64,000 nucleotides of DNA from Turritopsis dohrnii (taxonomy: Eukaryota; Cnidaria; Hydrozoa; Anthoathecata; Oceaniidae). The stretch is taken from positions 1 through 64,000 of the forward strand of contig BQMF02000828.1 in the NCBI GenBank assembly GCA_027922465.2. Direction: 5' to 3'. Positions within the stretch are counted from its first letter, which is position 1, and each line of letters opens with the position of its first letter. The notes beneath the pieces are model-generated. The model saw nothing but the letters and a program-made list of their open reading frames with translations. It ran no database searches and was not told where the DNA came from. The translations under genes and the position numbers were made by a program. Below, piece by piece: positions 12,422-22,552 of the stretch.

Positions 12422-13494
12422 GAGTCTGCTAAATGACGTGCCTTACGTGCCTTACGTGCCCACGTTACTCGACGTGCCCACGTGCCTTACGTGCCCACGT
12501 GCCTTAAGTGCCGTACGTGCCTTACGTGCTCTGCGGATGCTTTTTTGCAACTTGGAAAATATTCTTAATTTTAACTTATATACACCTAATTTTGAATATT
12601 CAGAGAAACTTAATGAAGAAATACTATTTGCTGCTCATTTGAGCACATTGTATTTTAATTTTATTGATCGTATAATAAAGAGCAGGAGTGTATTCAAAAC
12701 ATCAATGAAAGAGAGATTTCTGTACTACAAAGAATACCGCACTACCAAGAATACTACGATGATCTGTTAATGCTGACTTCACACACACACTCTATCTCTG
12801 TTGTTACCCCCGTCTTTTTTATACTTTGAGTAAACCATCCCATTATTAATTTAGATGGTAACTCTTTGTTTATGTTGTGTTGCTATTTGCACGTATGAAC
12901 TATGAAGTTCAGTTTCTTCTGTTCAAAGACACTAAGGGGTGTTTATATGACAAACGAACCAGTCCGCGAATAATGGGCTCTGAACAGGAGGTTGAGATCT
13001 TAACACTTTACTTATACTGTGTGCTCATATGACCAGTTCAGTCGATTAGGTAAGTGAGATCAGGAAAGCGAGATAGAGATTTGCCCGTGTAATTTTGGGC
13101 TATTTCTGCAACAAAAAAATCATTTTATGTACCAGTCGTTTTTATTTGCCAGCCGTTTTGGAAATGGGATTTAAAACCGTTCCAAACTAGCTGAGCTACC
13201 TGGACAAACGAATTTGTTATCTTCCATATAAGCACCACCTGAAAGTGTCAAAATCTTTAAACTGTTAAATTTATGACATTTTTATGCTTAAGTGTATACA
13301 TGATATATTGTGAAAATAAACACATTCGAGTTAAAAGTTTTTACGATGCATATTAAAAGCACTGTGCAGTGCCTTTCTTGATTTAAAAAAACGTCATCAT
13401 AATGACATTAGGGCACGCAAGGCAAGTAGGCCACGTAAGAAATGTGGGCACGTAGGGCACGAAAGGCACGTAGGGCACGTCATTTAGCAGACTC
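12422..13494. mobile_element. Non-autonomous Mutator-like (MULE) element with 9-bp target duplication
   Basis: Terminal inverted repeats begin GAGTCTGCTAAATGACGTGC and end in its complement. Both ends continue into arrays of CACGTG/TACGTGCC words. The element is flanked by identical 9-bp copies of gttctttta (12413-12421 and 13495-13503). A 9-bp duplication with long structured termini is typical of Mutator-like elements. The 1,073-bp interior has no transposase. The open frame starting at 12438 only crosses the terminal repeat and is not a gene. A second inverted-repeat insertion appears to sit inside it. Confidence 0.85.
12935..13243. mobile_element. Possible nested MITE inside the MULE
   Basis: The left boundary reads GGGTGTTTATATGACAAACG and the right end is an imperfect complement, tccatataagcaccacc. 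The termini resemble those of the 560-bp element at 30461-31020. No clear target duplication is visible. Confidence 0.4.
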
Positions 13495-13503
13495 GTTCTT
13501 TTA

Positions 13504-16500
13504 ATAGTCACTATTTTTTAGTCATAGCATTTTCGTATTTATAGGACGTTTTAATCAGTAACTAAGCAACCACTCTAATGTAAATCTTAATCATGGTTTT
13601 TAGCATCCAACGTCTCCTAACCAACGTTGAAATCACCTTGTATACTGCTATGGCTGTGAGTAGTAAAAAAACTTTAACTAACATTCAAAATTTTGAAATT
13701 AAACATATCGTAAATGCTCGAATGTGAAATCTTCAAAAGAACTTCACAAAAGTTTTCCATAAGAATTATATGAATTAAACTGATGAAGATGGCAGTCATC
13801 CCATTGTCACAAATTACAAAATGTTGATTAAGAAAAATTTAAAACTGCTGTATCTTCTGACAAAAAGGAAGTGTAATTCATGAGAAATCCTGAAATAAGA
13901 TGAGAATTTCAGAATTTAGACAAACCAAAGCAATATAACAACATATTTTAGTAATTCCATCAGGTATTCTCTACTTATATCCCAAAAAGTTATTACAAGT
14001 CTCCCTTTAGTAGGGTAGAAACATTGTGGCAACAACATATCATACAGTAACGAACCAACAATGATTAATTATTATTCACAATGTATTTTAAAAAGACCCA
14101 AGGCATTTTTAAAACCTTTTTGACCTGATGATGGATTAATACATGCAAAATATATTGTGAATAATAAAAATCATTGAAATTTTGGTCTCTCATTAGTAAA
14201 TGTGTTTTCTGACTGATGTAAATTATAAAAAAAGTTTTGCTTTAAAGGTATTTCAAGGAAAGTATAGTAAACAAAACATTCAGAATACAACATTATATGC
14301 TTGCTTTCTATGAAACAACCTAGGACAATTTTAGGGAATATTTTATCCCAAATTAAAACAATATTGCCTTAAAAGAACAACTTCATATAGCCAAACATCA
14401 ATCATTATAAAAACAATTCGAATTTCTCTCTTTGGAAGCTCAAGAAAGCATTGTCAGAATAAAGAAACTTTGACTGTTTTCAAGTTTTAAGAATTGAGTA
14501 ACTCTTCAAGGGATTTCTGCATCCAAAATGAAACTTGTCAAGTTTGCTCATCTGTTAAAATTTCATTTTGGATGCAACCACCCTTTGAGTTGAAAAATTT
14601 AACGCCATAAACAAAGTAAAGTAAATTTCACATACCAGCAGTGTTGATGACAGGACTCTGAGAATATATGTATATACACACACATACACACACATATATA
14701 TATAAGCTAAAAGGCACCTGCTCATGAAATAAAATATCCAAATAAGGATACAACTTTGAATTTAGTGAACTTTGAAACCAAAAATTGCACACAAAACTAA
14801 AAATTGAAAAGGGTAGAATCTTATTAGAAATCACAATTGTATTGAGCTCATGTTGTAACATATCCAAATAAGGAAAAACTTTGAATTTTGTGAACTTTGA
14901 GATCTGAAATTCTAAACAAAACTAAAAATTGAAAAGGGTAGAAACTTTTTAGTTTCACTACTTTTCATTGTTAATGCATATGAACATATTCACCAAAAGA
15001 TAATTGAGATTTTGTTACATGCAATTGTATGGTATTAATTAATAATTCATGAAAACTATTATTTATTGATCCATCCTTAGAAATATCAGTATATCTAAAA
15101 TAATATATATATATAAGTCTTATCTATAAAAAAGGGAAATTATAGAATCTTGTTTTTTCTAATCCACAAATGACAAATGTTCTAGCACATCGTTTCTCTA
15201 GAGATAAGCATGATGAAGCAGCTACTTTTGAGTCTCTTTTTTTATTATCCAATCAATCTTTTGATATATACAGGAAGCTCATTATCCAGGATGTCTACTC
15301 TGAATTTGAAAATATCTGACCAATCATCCAAACAGCACATAGCTATGCCACGTCCACACATGTAGAACTTTACAGTGTCTTCTAAATTTCAAAATAATAC
15401 TACTGAAAATGTCCATTGTCAAGAATCAAAAACAAATGAAATAAATAAATATAAAAATAAAAAAAAAACAAAAAAAAACATGATTTATGTTTACCACTTG
15501 TATCATTTTGGTCTTCAGAACAGAGGAAGTGATCTAAAAATATGAAGAGTGTAAGCATATAAATTTTCAAATTAATTTAGTGATAGAAATTTATCTATCT
15601 ATTTCAATAAACAACATATGATAAATATCAGCAAAGTAAGACATGTTACTTTTTCAAAGATGCTGATGATGCATTCTTTCTCTTTACCGTATTAAGAAAT
15701 AACTCCTTAACTTGCTCTAAAAGATGTGCGCGCAGCAACTAGATAAACTTACGTTAAGATTAATTTTGGTTTTCCGTCATTATCATGTTTTTTCTTGTTT
15801 AGCTCTAATGGCTATGAGGAATTAATGAGTGCTGTTACATCTATGACTGACCGAGAACGATGCTGTGATTCCCCCTGAAATATCTGAACTGGACACTTGT
15901 TGCCATAATTCTGGTGTTTACTTTGCATAAATCTTTCTTTCTGGTTGATGAACTTTTTCTAATTCTATTTTCTTCTTGTCCAGATGATGGATTGCTTACT
16001 TTTCTATTCCTGTCAACTACAGCAGCTTTGATGCATTGTTTGTTGTTTTTTTTACATTTGTTTCGTTGTCCTGTGGAACAAAAATAATTAGCAGTAAATC
16101 AAACTAGTAAAACCTAAATATATCCCTGCATACTGTATACTAATGCTCCAAATGAATGACATTGACAGAATTGTAAATAGGTCATTATTGGCAATAAAGA
16201 ATCTGCAAAAGAACTTTTTTCAGGCAGTGTGGTGATGATACCTCTTAAGATAGTTTCAAGTTTCTTACTTATATAAACATTGAACACGAGTACACTGAAC
16301 AATTTGGAGGGAAGCTGTCGCTGAAATCCACAAATCACCACTTAAAAACTGGTAAATCTTGTAATTTTTGAATAAAATTTATTAAATTCTCTCGAGAATA
16401 TTATCGGTCGGGTGTCTTGATCCGCCATTTTAAAGAACACAAGAAAATGATAATGGCGTAAGTTAGGGCGGGTATCTTCATGATTTGTATGAAGTATAAT

Positions 16501-16588
16501 GAAGGCGCACTTTTAGAAGCCATTGGAACCGTTTCTGTTGTGAAAAGGCGGTGAAACGGCCACGTTAGATTTGGCCAAATGCGTAACG
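13504..16588. other. Mostly non-coding stretch with a few possible minus-strand exons
   Basis: A short exon-like segment at about 15536-15498 (acceptor ttttag, donor gtaaac) encodes LCSEDQNDTSG in one phase. This is reminiscent of the SVSEDHDE part of the repeat exons at 2.2-3.1 kb. Another segment at about 16079-16000, after an acceptor ttccacag, is open and rich in Lys and Asn, with a donor gtaagc. A 75-codon frame at 16341-16114 has no recognised domain. These may be remnants of an upstream gene or earlier exons of the fusion gene. Nothing else stands out except a short CA/TA microsatellite near 14670-14703. Confidence 0.25.
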
Positions 16589-16678
16589 ATTTTATTTCAT
16601 AAAATCTCCGTACGATCTAAGATTGGATAATCGAGACTAATCTCGATAATATTGGAAACCAGACTATACTCATCCTTG
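16589..16678 (+). repeat. DIRS left inverted terminal repeat
   Basis: These 90 bp are the exact inverse complement of 20695-20784. The repeat contains the palindromic core cgagactaatctcg. The outer boundary may extend a little further left. Confidence 0.85.
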
Positions 16679-16763
16679 ATCGATTTTAATCGCGAAGAGA
16701 GCAGACGTGACAAGAAAATTTTGTGGTTTTGTAATTTTTGAATCACCGTTTACCTTTGCAATC

Positions 16764-17640
16764 ATGTCGGGTTCATCAGAAGATAATAATGAAAATCAAC
16801 CTCATGTACAAGAGGAAATAGATGAACCTATTAATGTCAGAGAGGAGATCATTGAATCTCATGATACGGAGACCGAAGAGTCTCGCAAAAGGCCATGTGA
16901 TGATGACATCGGTTCACATCAGGTCTTCAAACGACAAAGGTTTGAAGCCCTTCCTGAAGAAACCCAGTATCAATGGGATTTGCCGGAGGCGATGGCTGAA
17001 TATGCCACGAAGTATTTTTCCTGTTATGTAAAAGGGAAAGACTTAAAAGAAACTGTCCTTATTCCAAACCCGGCTCCAGATAATGTGATAGAGCCTCCAA
17101 GCCTGGATGGATACTACCAAGAATTAATGGAAGACAGGCGAAAACGGTTTGATTTGGCTCAGGATGCAGTGTACAAAAAACTGCAGGATAAAATAAGGGC
17201 CACAATGGGTCCACTTAGTAAATTGTGGTTTCGGATTGAAGAAGCAATTGTGAATCCGACAATCCAGCTAGATTTGCAAGAACTGGTTCAGTATGCAGAG
17301 CAATCTGTTTTGCTCAACGGACAATCCTTTAATTCTGTAACGCATAACAGAAGGATGAATGTTCTGACCGCTGTTGGCCAAGAGAACAATAAAGCCAAGG
17401 AGTATTTGAAGGAGAACTCGAAACTTTTAGAGAAATCTTCTGCAGAAAAACAACTGTTTGGAAGCGAGTTTCGAAATTTAATCAAGGAAAAGGCGAAAGC
17501 AAAAAAGGATTCCAGAGAGATCTACAAGCCAAAGCAACGATCATTGGATTCATCTGAATTTCAAAACAAACGGCCCTTTCCGAGGGGCCCCTCAGCAACG
17601 TATCAGAAAAACACTGAGGGGCGATATAACCGAAATCAAA
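16764..17640 (+). CDS. DIRS Gag-like ORF (5' part of a 1,309-codon open frame)
   Basis: The likely start is the ATG at 16764 (MSGSSEDNNENQ); the frame is open a little upstream from a GTG. The first 110 residues are acidic. Next comes a segment resembling DIRS Gag proteins (YQWDLPEAMAEYATKYF), then a basic, Gly/Arg/Asn/Lys-rich tail that probably binds nucleic acid. The same frame stays open without a stop through the whole RT region and into the tyrosine recombinase at the 3' end, which is unusual for separate ORFs. There is no zinc knuckle. The true stop or frameshift point of Gag cannot be decided from sequence. Confidence 0.7.
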
Positions 17641-17751
17641 TTGGTGGAAGAAGAAACTTCCCAGGACAAGGGAATAAATTCAGCAAGTTCAACAACTCAA
17701 AGAAATTTGGTAAGAGTTTCCAATTCAAATTTGGGAGCACCTTGCAGCAAT

Positions 17752-19878
17752 ATGGTTTCCATGCACTTCCCAGAACTGGTACCACTGAGCCAATTAAAAG
17801 AGGTTCATCCGCTAGTGTTAAAACTATTTCCCAGTCAAAGAGTAGGAAATTTTCCTTTAGCAGGAAGGCTAAAGCACTTCCTCCCACAGTGGAAAAGGAT
17901 AACAAGCAACCCAGAAATATTAAGATGGGTGTCAGGACTGGAAGTGGATTTTACAAACAAACCACTCCAGCTAAAACTTCCTCATCAGGCAAAAATGTCC
18001 AAGGAGGAGAAGGATTTAGTGAACCAGGAAGTGGAAGCCATGTTGGAAAAAGGTGCAATTCAAGTAGTTCGGGATCAGAAAAGGCAATTTCTAAGCAATA
18101 TCTTTTTGGTACCCAAAAAACAAGGGGGCAACAGACCAGTAATAAATTTGAAACATCTAAATGCCTTCATCCCTCACCTCCACTTCAAAATGGAAGGTTT
18201 GCATCTTTTGAAAGACCTATTGAAGGAGAAAGATTACATGTGCAAGATAGATCTAAAGGATGCATACTTTTGTGTTCCTCTCCACACAAATCTCAGAAAA
18301 TATATTCGGTTTCGTTGGGAAGGGCAGCTATACGAATTCCTATGCCTATGTTTTGGCCTAGGGCCAGCCCCTCGAATTTTCACAAAACTTATGAAAATCC
18401 CTATAGCTGTATTGAGGAAAATCAATATCAGATTGATCATTTACCTAGACGACATTCTTTTGATGGCCCAGTCCGTTTTACAATTGAATATAGCAAGAGA
18501 CACATTGATCTTTCTCTTTCAACACTTGGGCTTAGTAATAAATCTGAAGAAGTCCGTATTAACAGCTACCCAAACGCTAGAGTTTTTGGGTCTGGAAATA
18601 GACTCCAGGAGTATGACTCTGACTTTACCAAAGGGGAAGGTAACAAAACTTCAGGAAAAGTGTTCGGATCTAGTGTCGGATCGTTCTACCACAATTGGGG
18701 AACTGGCAAGTTTAATAGGCTCCCTCTGCTCAACTGCACAGGCCATACTCCCAGCGCACCTTCAGGTCAGGTATATTCAATTCCAGTACATTCAGGAATT
18801 GAGGAAAGATCAGAACCCTCAAACCAAAGTTCACCTCAACCAGGATTCTATTCAGGAATTAGAATGGTGGGCCAGGAACCTCGAACTCTCGAATGGAAGG
18901 GCTATTCTGAATCAAGGACACAACAAAATAATAATCCAAACAGATGCATCCAAACAAGGTTGGGGTGCGTTCTGCCAAAACAGGACCATAGGGGGGCAAT
19001 GGACTCCCCAGGAAAGTTGTCTTCACATAAATGTTCTAGAGTTAACTGCAGTGAAACTAGCTCTTTTGACATTTGTAAAGATTTTTACCTTCAAACTAGT
19101 ACACTTTCAAACAGACAACATGTCAGCCCTTGCTTACTTAGTGAAAATGGGAGGGACCAAGAACAAGGACCTGATAGCATTAGCAAAAGATATTTGGGGG
19201 ATAGCCATGTCCAAAGGGATCACGATTACTGCGGAGTACCTCCCTGGGAAGCTAAATGTGAGGGCAGATCAGGCATCACGGGTTTTCATGGACTCCAGCG
19301 AATGGAAGTTGTCCCCCAAAGTTTTCCGTCAAATATGTCAAAAGTTGGGAAATCCCTCGATAGACTTGTTTGCATCCAGAGCATGCCATCAACTTGTGCA
19401 CTACATGTCCTGGAAGCCAGACCCTCAGAGTCAAGCAGTAGATGCCTTTCAACAGACCTGGACGGGGGTAGGGCTAACTTATGCCTTCCCACCATTTTCT
19501 TTAATAGGCAGGGTTTTAAAGAAAGTAAACCTAGAGAAAGCTTCAATGCTATTAATAACTCCACTTTGGCCAGCCCAGGCATGGTACAATCAGGTGTTGG
19601 AACTCTGCATAGCCAACCCAATACTTGTTCCTCCACATCGAGATTTGTTGATAAACCCAAAGGGAGAGATGCACCCCCTTATGGAAAATCAGACCCTAAA
19701 TTTAGTGGCTTGGAGAATTTCCGGCAAGGGTTACTTGCAGAGGGCCTTTCAAAGCGGGCTGCAGACCTTATCGTCAAGGCCAGAAGAACAGGCACTTCAA
19801 GTAATTATGAATCGGCCTGGGGAAAATGGGTGCGCTGGTGTGGTGAACGACAAACTGATCCCTTTAATGGCGAGTTAA
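17752..19878 (+). CDS. DIRS reverse transcriptase-RNase H polyprotein
   Basis: This frame is +1 relative to Gag; it is open from 17641 and the first ATG is at 17752. The RT domain shows NRPVINLKHLN, KIDLKDAYFCVPL, the FGLGPAPRIF stretch and the YLDD active site. RNase H follows with QTDASKQGWGA, NVLELTAVKLAL, FQTDNMSAL and RADQASR, carrying its acidic catalytic residues. A C-terminal region with SIDLFASR and SWKPDPQSQAVDAF is characteristic of DIRS elements. The full domain set is present and uninterrupted. The start may depend on frameshifting or internal initiation from the Gag frame. Confidence 0.88.
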   Translation: MVSMHFPELVPLSQLKEVHPLVLKLFPSQRVGNFPLAGRLKHFLPQWKRITSNPEILRWVSGLEVDFTNKPLQLKLPHQAKMSKEEKDLVNQEVEAMLEKGAIQVVRDQKRQFLSNIFLVPKKQGGNRPVINLKHLNAFIPHLHFKMEGLHLLKDLLKEKDYMCKIDLKDAYFCVPLHTNLRKYIRFRWEGQLYEFLCLCFGLGPAPRIFTKLMKIPIAVLRKINIRLIIYLDDILLMAQSVLQLNIARDTLIFLFQHLGLVINLKKSVLTATQTLEFLGLEIDSRSMTLTLPKGKVTKLQEKCSDLVSDRSTTIGELASLIGSLCSTAQAILPAHLQVRYIQFQYIQELRKDQNPQTKVHLNQDSIQELEWWARNLELSNGRAILNQGHNKIIIQTDASKQGWGAFCQNRTIGGQWTPQESCLHINVLELTAVKLALLTFVKIFTFKLVHFQTDNMSALAYLVKMGGTKNKDLIALAKDIWGIAMSKGITITAEYLPGKLNVRADQASRVFMDSSEWKLSPKVFRQICQKLGNPSIDLFASRACHQLVHYMSWKPDPQSQAVDAFQQTWTGVGLTYAFPPFSLIGRVLKKVNLEKASMLLITPLWPAQAWYNQVLELCIANPILVPPHRDLLINPKGEMHPLMENQTLNLVAWRISGKGYLQRAFQSGLQTLSSRPEEQALQVIMNRPGENGCAGVVNDKLIPLMAS

Positions 19879-20636
19879 AATTTGTACTTGATTTTCTTGC
19901 ACACCTATTTGAACTTAAGTATGAGTACTCGTCAATCAATTGCCACAGATCGGCTTTATCTGCCTATCATAAAAAAATCGATGGTTACCTGGTGGGGCAA
20001 CATCCTCAGGTTTGTTCCCTTATGACAGGGGTCTTCAATGAAAGACCTCCACAAGCAAAGTATGTTTTTATCTGGGATGTAGAACAGGTTTTGTTGTATA
20101 TTAAATCCCTGCCGAGAAGTGAGAATTTATCTGGAAGGGAATTAAACTTGAAAATTGCCATTATATTATTTTTAGCTTCTGCTAAGAGGGGTCATGAGAT
20201 TGCCTACTTGAATATAAAATTTATGGTTAGGACATCAAATTCATATGTGTTTTATTTCTCAAAATTAACCAAAACGTGGAGGAAAGGGAAATCCCCTCCA
20301 TCTTTGGAGTTCAACCAGTTTTCTCCAGATGAGAATTTGTGCCCTGTTAGTAATTTAGATATTTATTTAAATAAGACAGAGTGTTGGAGGCAAGCGAGGC
20401 AGTCTCAATTATTACTTAGTCATTTAAGCCCTCACAAGGAAGTAGTACCCTCTACTGTTGCGAACTGGGTAAAAGTTTCCCTGAAACGGGCTGGTATAGA
20501 TATCTCTAAGTTCCAAGCTCACTCTTGTAGGTCTGCCTCTACATCAAAGGCGAAGGTTCTAGGCTTATCTTTAAATGATATTTTAAAAAAGGGGTCAATG
20601 GAGTCAAAAGTCGACATGGCAAAAGTTTTACAATAA
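19700..20636 (+). pseudogene. DIRS tyrosine recombinase with terminal frameshift
   Basis: This lies in the Gag frame. The core-binding region (FRQGLLAEGLSKRAADLI, then SNYESAWGKWVRWC) is followed by the catalytic domain with SAKRGHE (first catalytic Arg) and AHSCRSASTS (His-x-x-Arg box). Near the end, at about 20598-20602, one extra A shifts the frame. As a result, the segment that should carry the catalytic tyrosine is read out of frame, and the ORF stops at 20636. In the next frame the expected Tyr-containing end is still visible, continuing to a stop at about 20703. The copy is therefore probably recombinase-dead, unless this is a sequencing error. Confidence 0.8.
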
Positions 20637-20694
20637 GGAAATCGAAACTCAGACTTCTTTCGAATCGGTTGTCTTGAATTCTGAAGCTTTGAAC

Positions 20695-20866
20695 CAAGGA
20701 TGAGTATAGTCTGGTTTCCAATATTATCGAGATTAGTCTCGATTATCCAATCTTAGATCGTACGGAGATTTTATGAAATAAAATTATACAATTACGTAAG
20801 GGCGCTTTGCGCCCGCAATGTAATTGCGATTTTATGAATAAAATCGAAGTAACGATCTAAGATTGT
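20695..20866 (+). repeat. DIRS internal complementary region
   Basis: Bases 20695-20784 are complementary to the left terminal repeat, and 20783-20866 to the outer part of the right repeat (21122-21206). In DIRS elements this region bridges the two ends when the linear cDNA is circularised. Confidence 0.8.
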
Positions 20867-21082
20867 CCCACCCACCTGCCCTAAAACGCAAGTTTTGGTT
20901 TTTCACTTCTCTGTTTATCTATTTCAGGAAAGAGCTGATGCGCTTTGCTGATATGCTGATATGCTGATTTATCAAAAAAAAAAAAAAAAAAAAAATACAT
21001 TTCACTGAATGTTATTCGCTTGAAATAATGTGTCTTTATTTTGTGAACCCCCTTCAAAATTTCTTGTCCCTTAGCACGTAAC

Positions 21083-21206
21083 GTCTGGTTTCCAATATTA
21101 CACGCGATTAGTCTCGATTATCCAATCTTAGATCGTTACTTCGATTTTATTCATAAAATCGCAATTACATTGCGGGCGCAAAGCGCCCTTACGTAATTGT
21201 ATAATT
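21083..21206 (+). repeat. DIRS right inverted terminal repeat
   Basis: It begins gtctggtttccaatatta and continues with the same words as the inverted left repeat, with small differences (cgcgattagtctcg). It ends in a hairpin-rich segment with gcgggcgcaaagcgccc. It is the inverse complement of the second half of the internal complementary region. Confidence 0.8.
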
Positions 21207-22552
21207 TCCATATAACTTCTTACATCTGTCCCGTTATATGATATGAAGAAGGGATCTTTTGTACCAATGACTTAGCGGGACACGAAATAAAGGTTGATTT
21301 TTCAGATTATGTGCATTATCAAGCTTAACTACTAAAATGTACCTTATAAAAGCGCTTATCTGACTTGTGTAACACAAACGTTTGCATTGTTGTTATTTTC
21401 AAAAAATTGTTATTGAAATGTTCAGGAAATAGCGGGACACTAGAAATCATCAGATTTTTGATTGGTACTATAATAATATTTCTGTTCTTCGATTTGGCAT
21501 TTACAGTTCCCAAGGACTATCCAATATATTCTAAATAGAAACAGTGTCCCGATATGTGTTGCAGATACCCACCAAAATATGTGTCCCACTAAATGCTTTA
21601 ACGCTCGTATTGTTGTTTTGATGATATAGTTCTCAAATGACATACCATAAAAATGGCGGTCAATCAGATTAGGAGTTTGAAAATAGAAAAATTAATATAC
21701 AAGATCATCGAATTCTTGTATATCTTATATAAATTCTTACAAATGTAGCAAATATAGTTTTATGTAAACAAAACATGAATTTTGCTAATACTCGATTTCT
21801 CGAACGTTTTACTCGGTCTCATGACCCTTATGGATTCGAATATGTCGGTGTCGAATGTCGAAAACAACTTGCACACCTTGTATTTTCTGTGACGATTTTC
21901 ATTTAAATGCTCGGAGATCGAACAGATGACACGAGCAAACACTTCAGAAGTTTTCTTATTTAAAAGTTGGAAAATAAATCCATTTAATGATGGAAAATTT
22001 ATTTTGCCATTTTGCTGTTTATTACGGTATCGCGAAAGCGATTATCGTATTAAAACACTCGTGGACTCCTCCTGGTCCTCATCCTCTTACTACTACTCCG
22101 GCCGAAATAGCAATTCTGCGATTTAGAGTCCGCGAGACTCTACTTACAACCCAATGTAAGTGCTGATGAAGGAATACAGCCTTCGAATTTTGGAAGCTTT
22201 TACATATCAAACATTTAAAAGTAAATTACCTTTTACATTGCCTGATATTTTATACCTTAATCCATGAAAGATTTTCTAAAAAATGTAGCTTTTAGAAGCC
22301 CTAATGAGGATAGCATGTTTGTTTTTACGAATAAACTTGTTAAGTATACTCGTTTTTGATTTAAAATTTTCGGTTTTTACTTCAAATTTTACCGAGTAGT
22401 TAAAAAATAATAAACATTGCATAAAAGAGAATGAGGCGAGGCAACACGCATGGATTCTCATTGTTTGAAAATTGAATAGAAATTTGAATAGAGCTAAGGT
22501 GAGCTAAAGTTTGATGTTATTCTATCTCTTTTCGTATTTCTATGGTGACACA
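21207..22552. other. Non-coding stretch with repeated GTGTCCCG words
   Basis: Between 21228 and 21600 the motif tgtcccg or its complement cgggaca occurs about four times, with a related tgtccca, in both orientations. Two occurrences are followed by tatatg or tatgtgttgca, resembling the intron sequence of the exon arrays at 2-5.5 kb. No coding sequence is recognised. A 115-bp dispersed repeat follows at 22021-22136. Confidence 0.4.
22021..22136 (+). repeat. Dispersed ~115-140-bp repeat, copy 1
   Basis: Shared with 29089-29199 and, inverted, 32878-33015. Features are a start attacggta.., the segment cgtattaaaacac.cgtggac, a TCC-rich stretch, ggccgaaat, and an end near gcgag. It is probably a short non-autonomous element; the class is unknown. 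Confidence 0.6.

Larger units (their letters stand above)
16589..21206 (+). mobile_element. DIRS-like tyrosine-recombinase retrotransposon
   Basis: The layout is diagnostic: left inverted terminal repeat (16589-16678), Gag, RT-RNase H and tyrosine recombinase frames, an internal complementary region (20695-20866), and a right inverted repeat ending at about 21206. DIRS elements integrate through a circular intermediate using the recombinase, without a DDE integrase, and leave no target duplication. Coding regions are nearly intact apart from a 1-nt lesion near the recombinase end. The insertion therefore looks young. Confidence 0.9.

Noticed and set aside
12438..12770. 110-codon ORF with repeated Pro-Tyr-Val words
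   Set aside because: The repeats come from the CACGTG-rich terminal repeat of the Mutator-like element.
19286..19660. 124-codon minus-strand ORF within the DIRS element
   Set aside because: It is a shadow of the RT-RNase H gene with no domain of its own.
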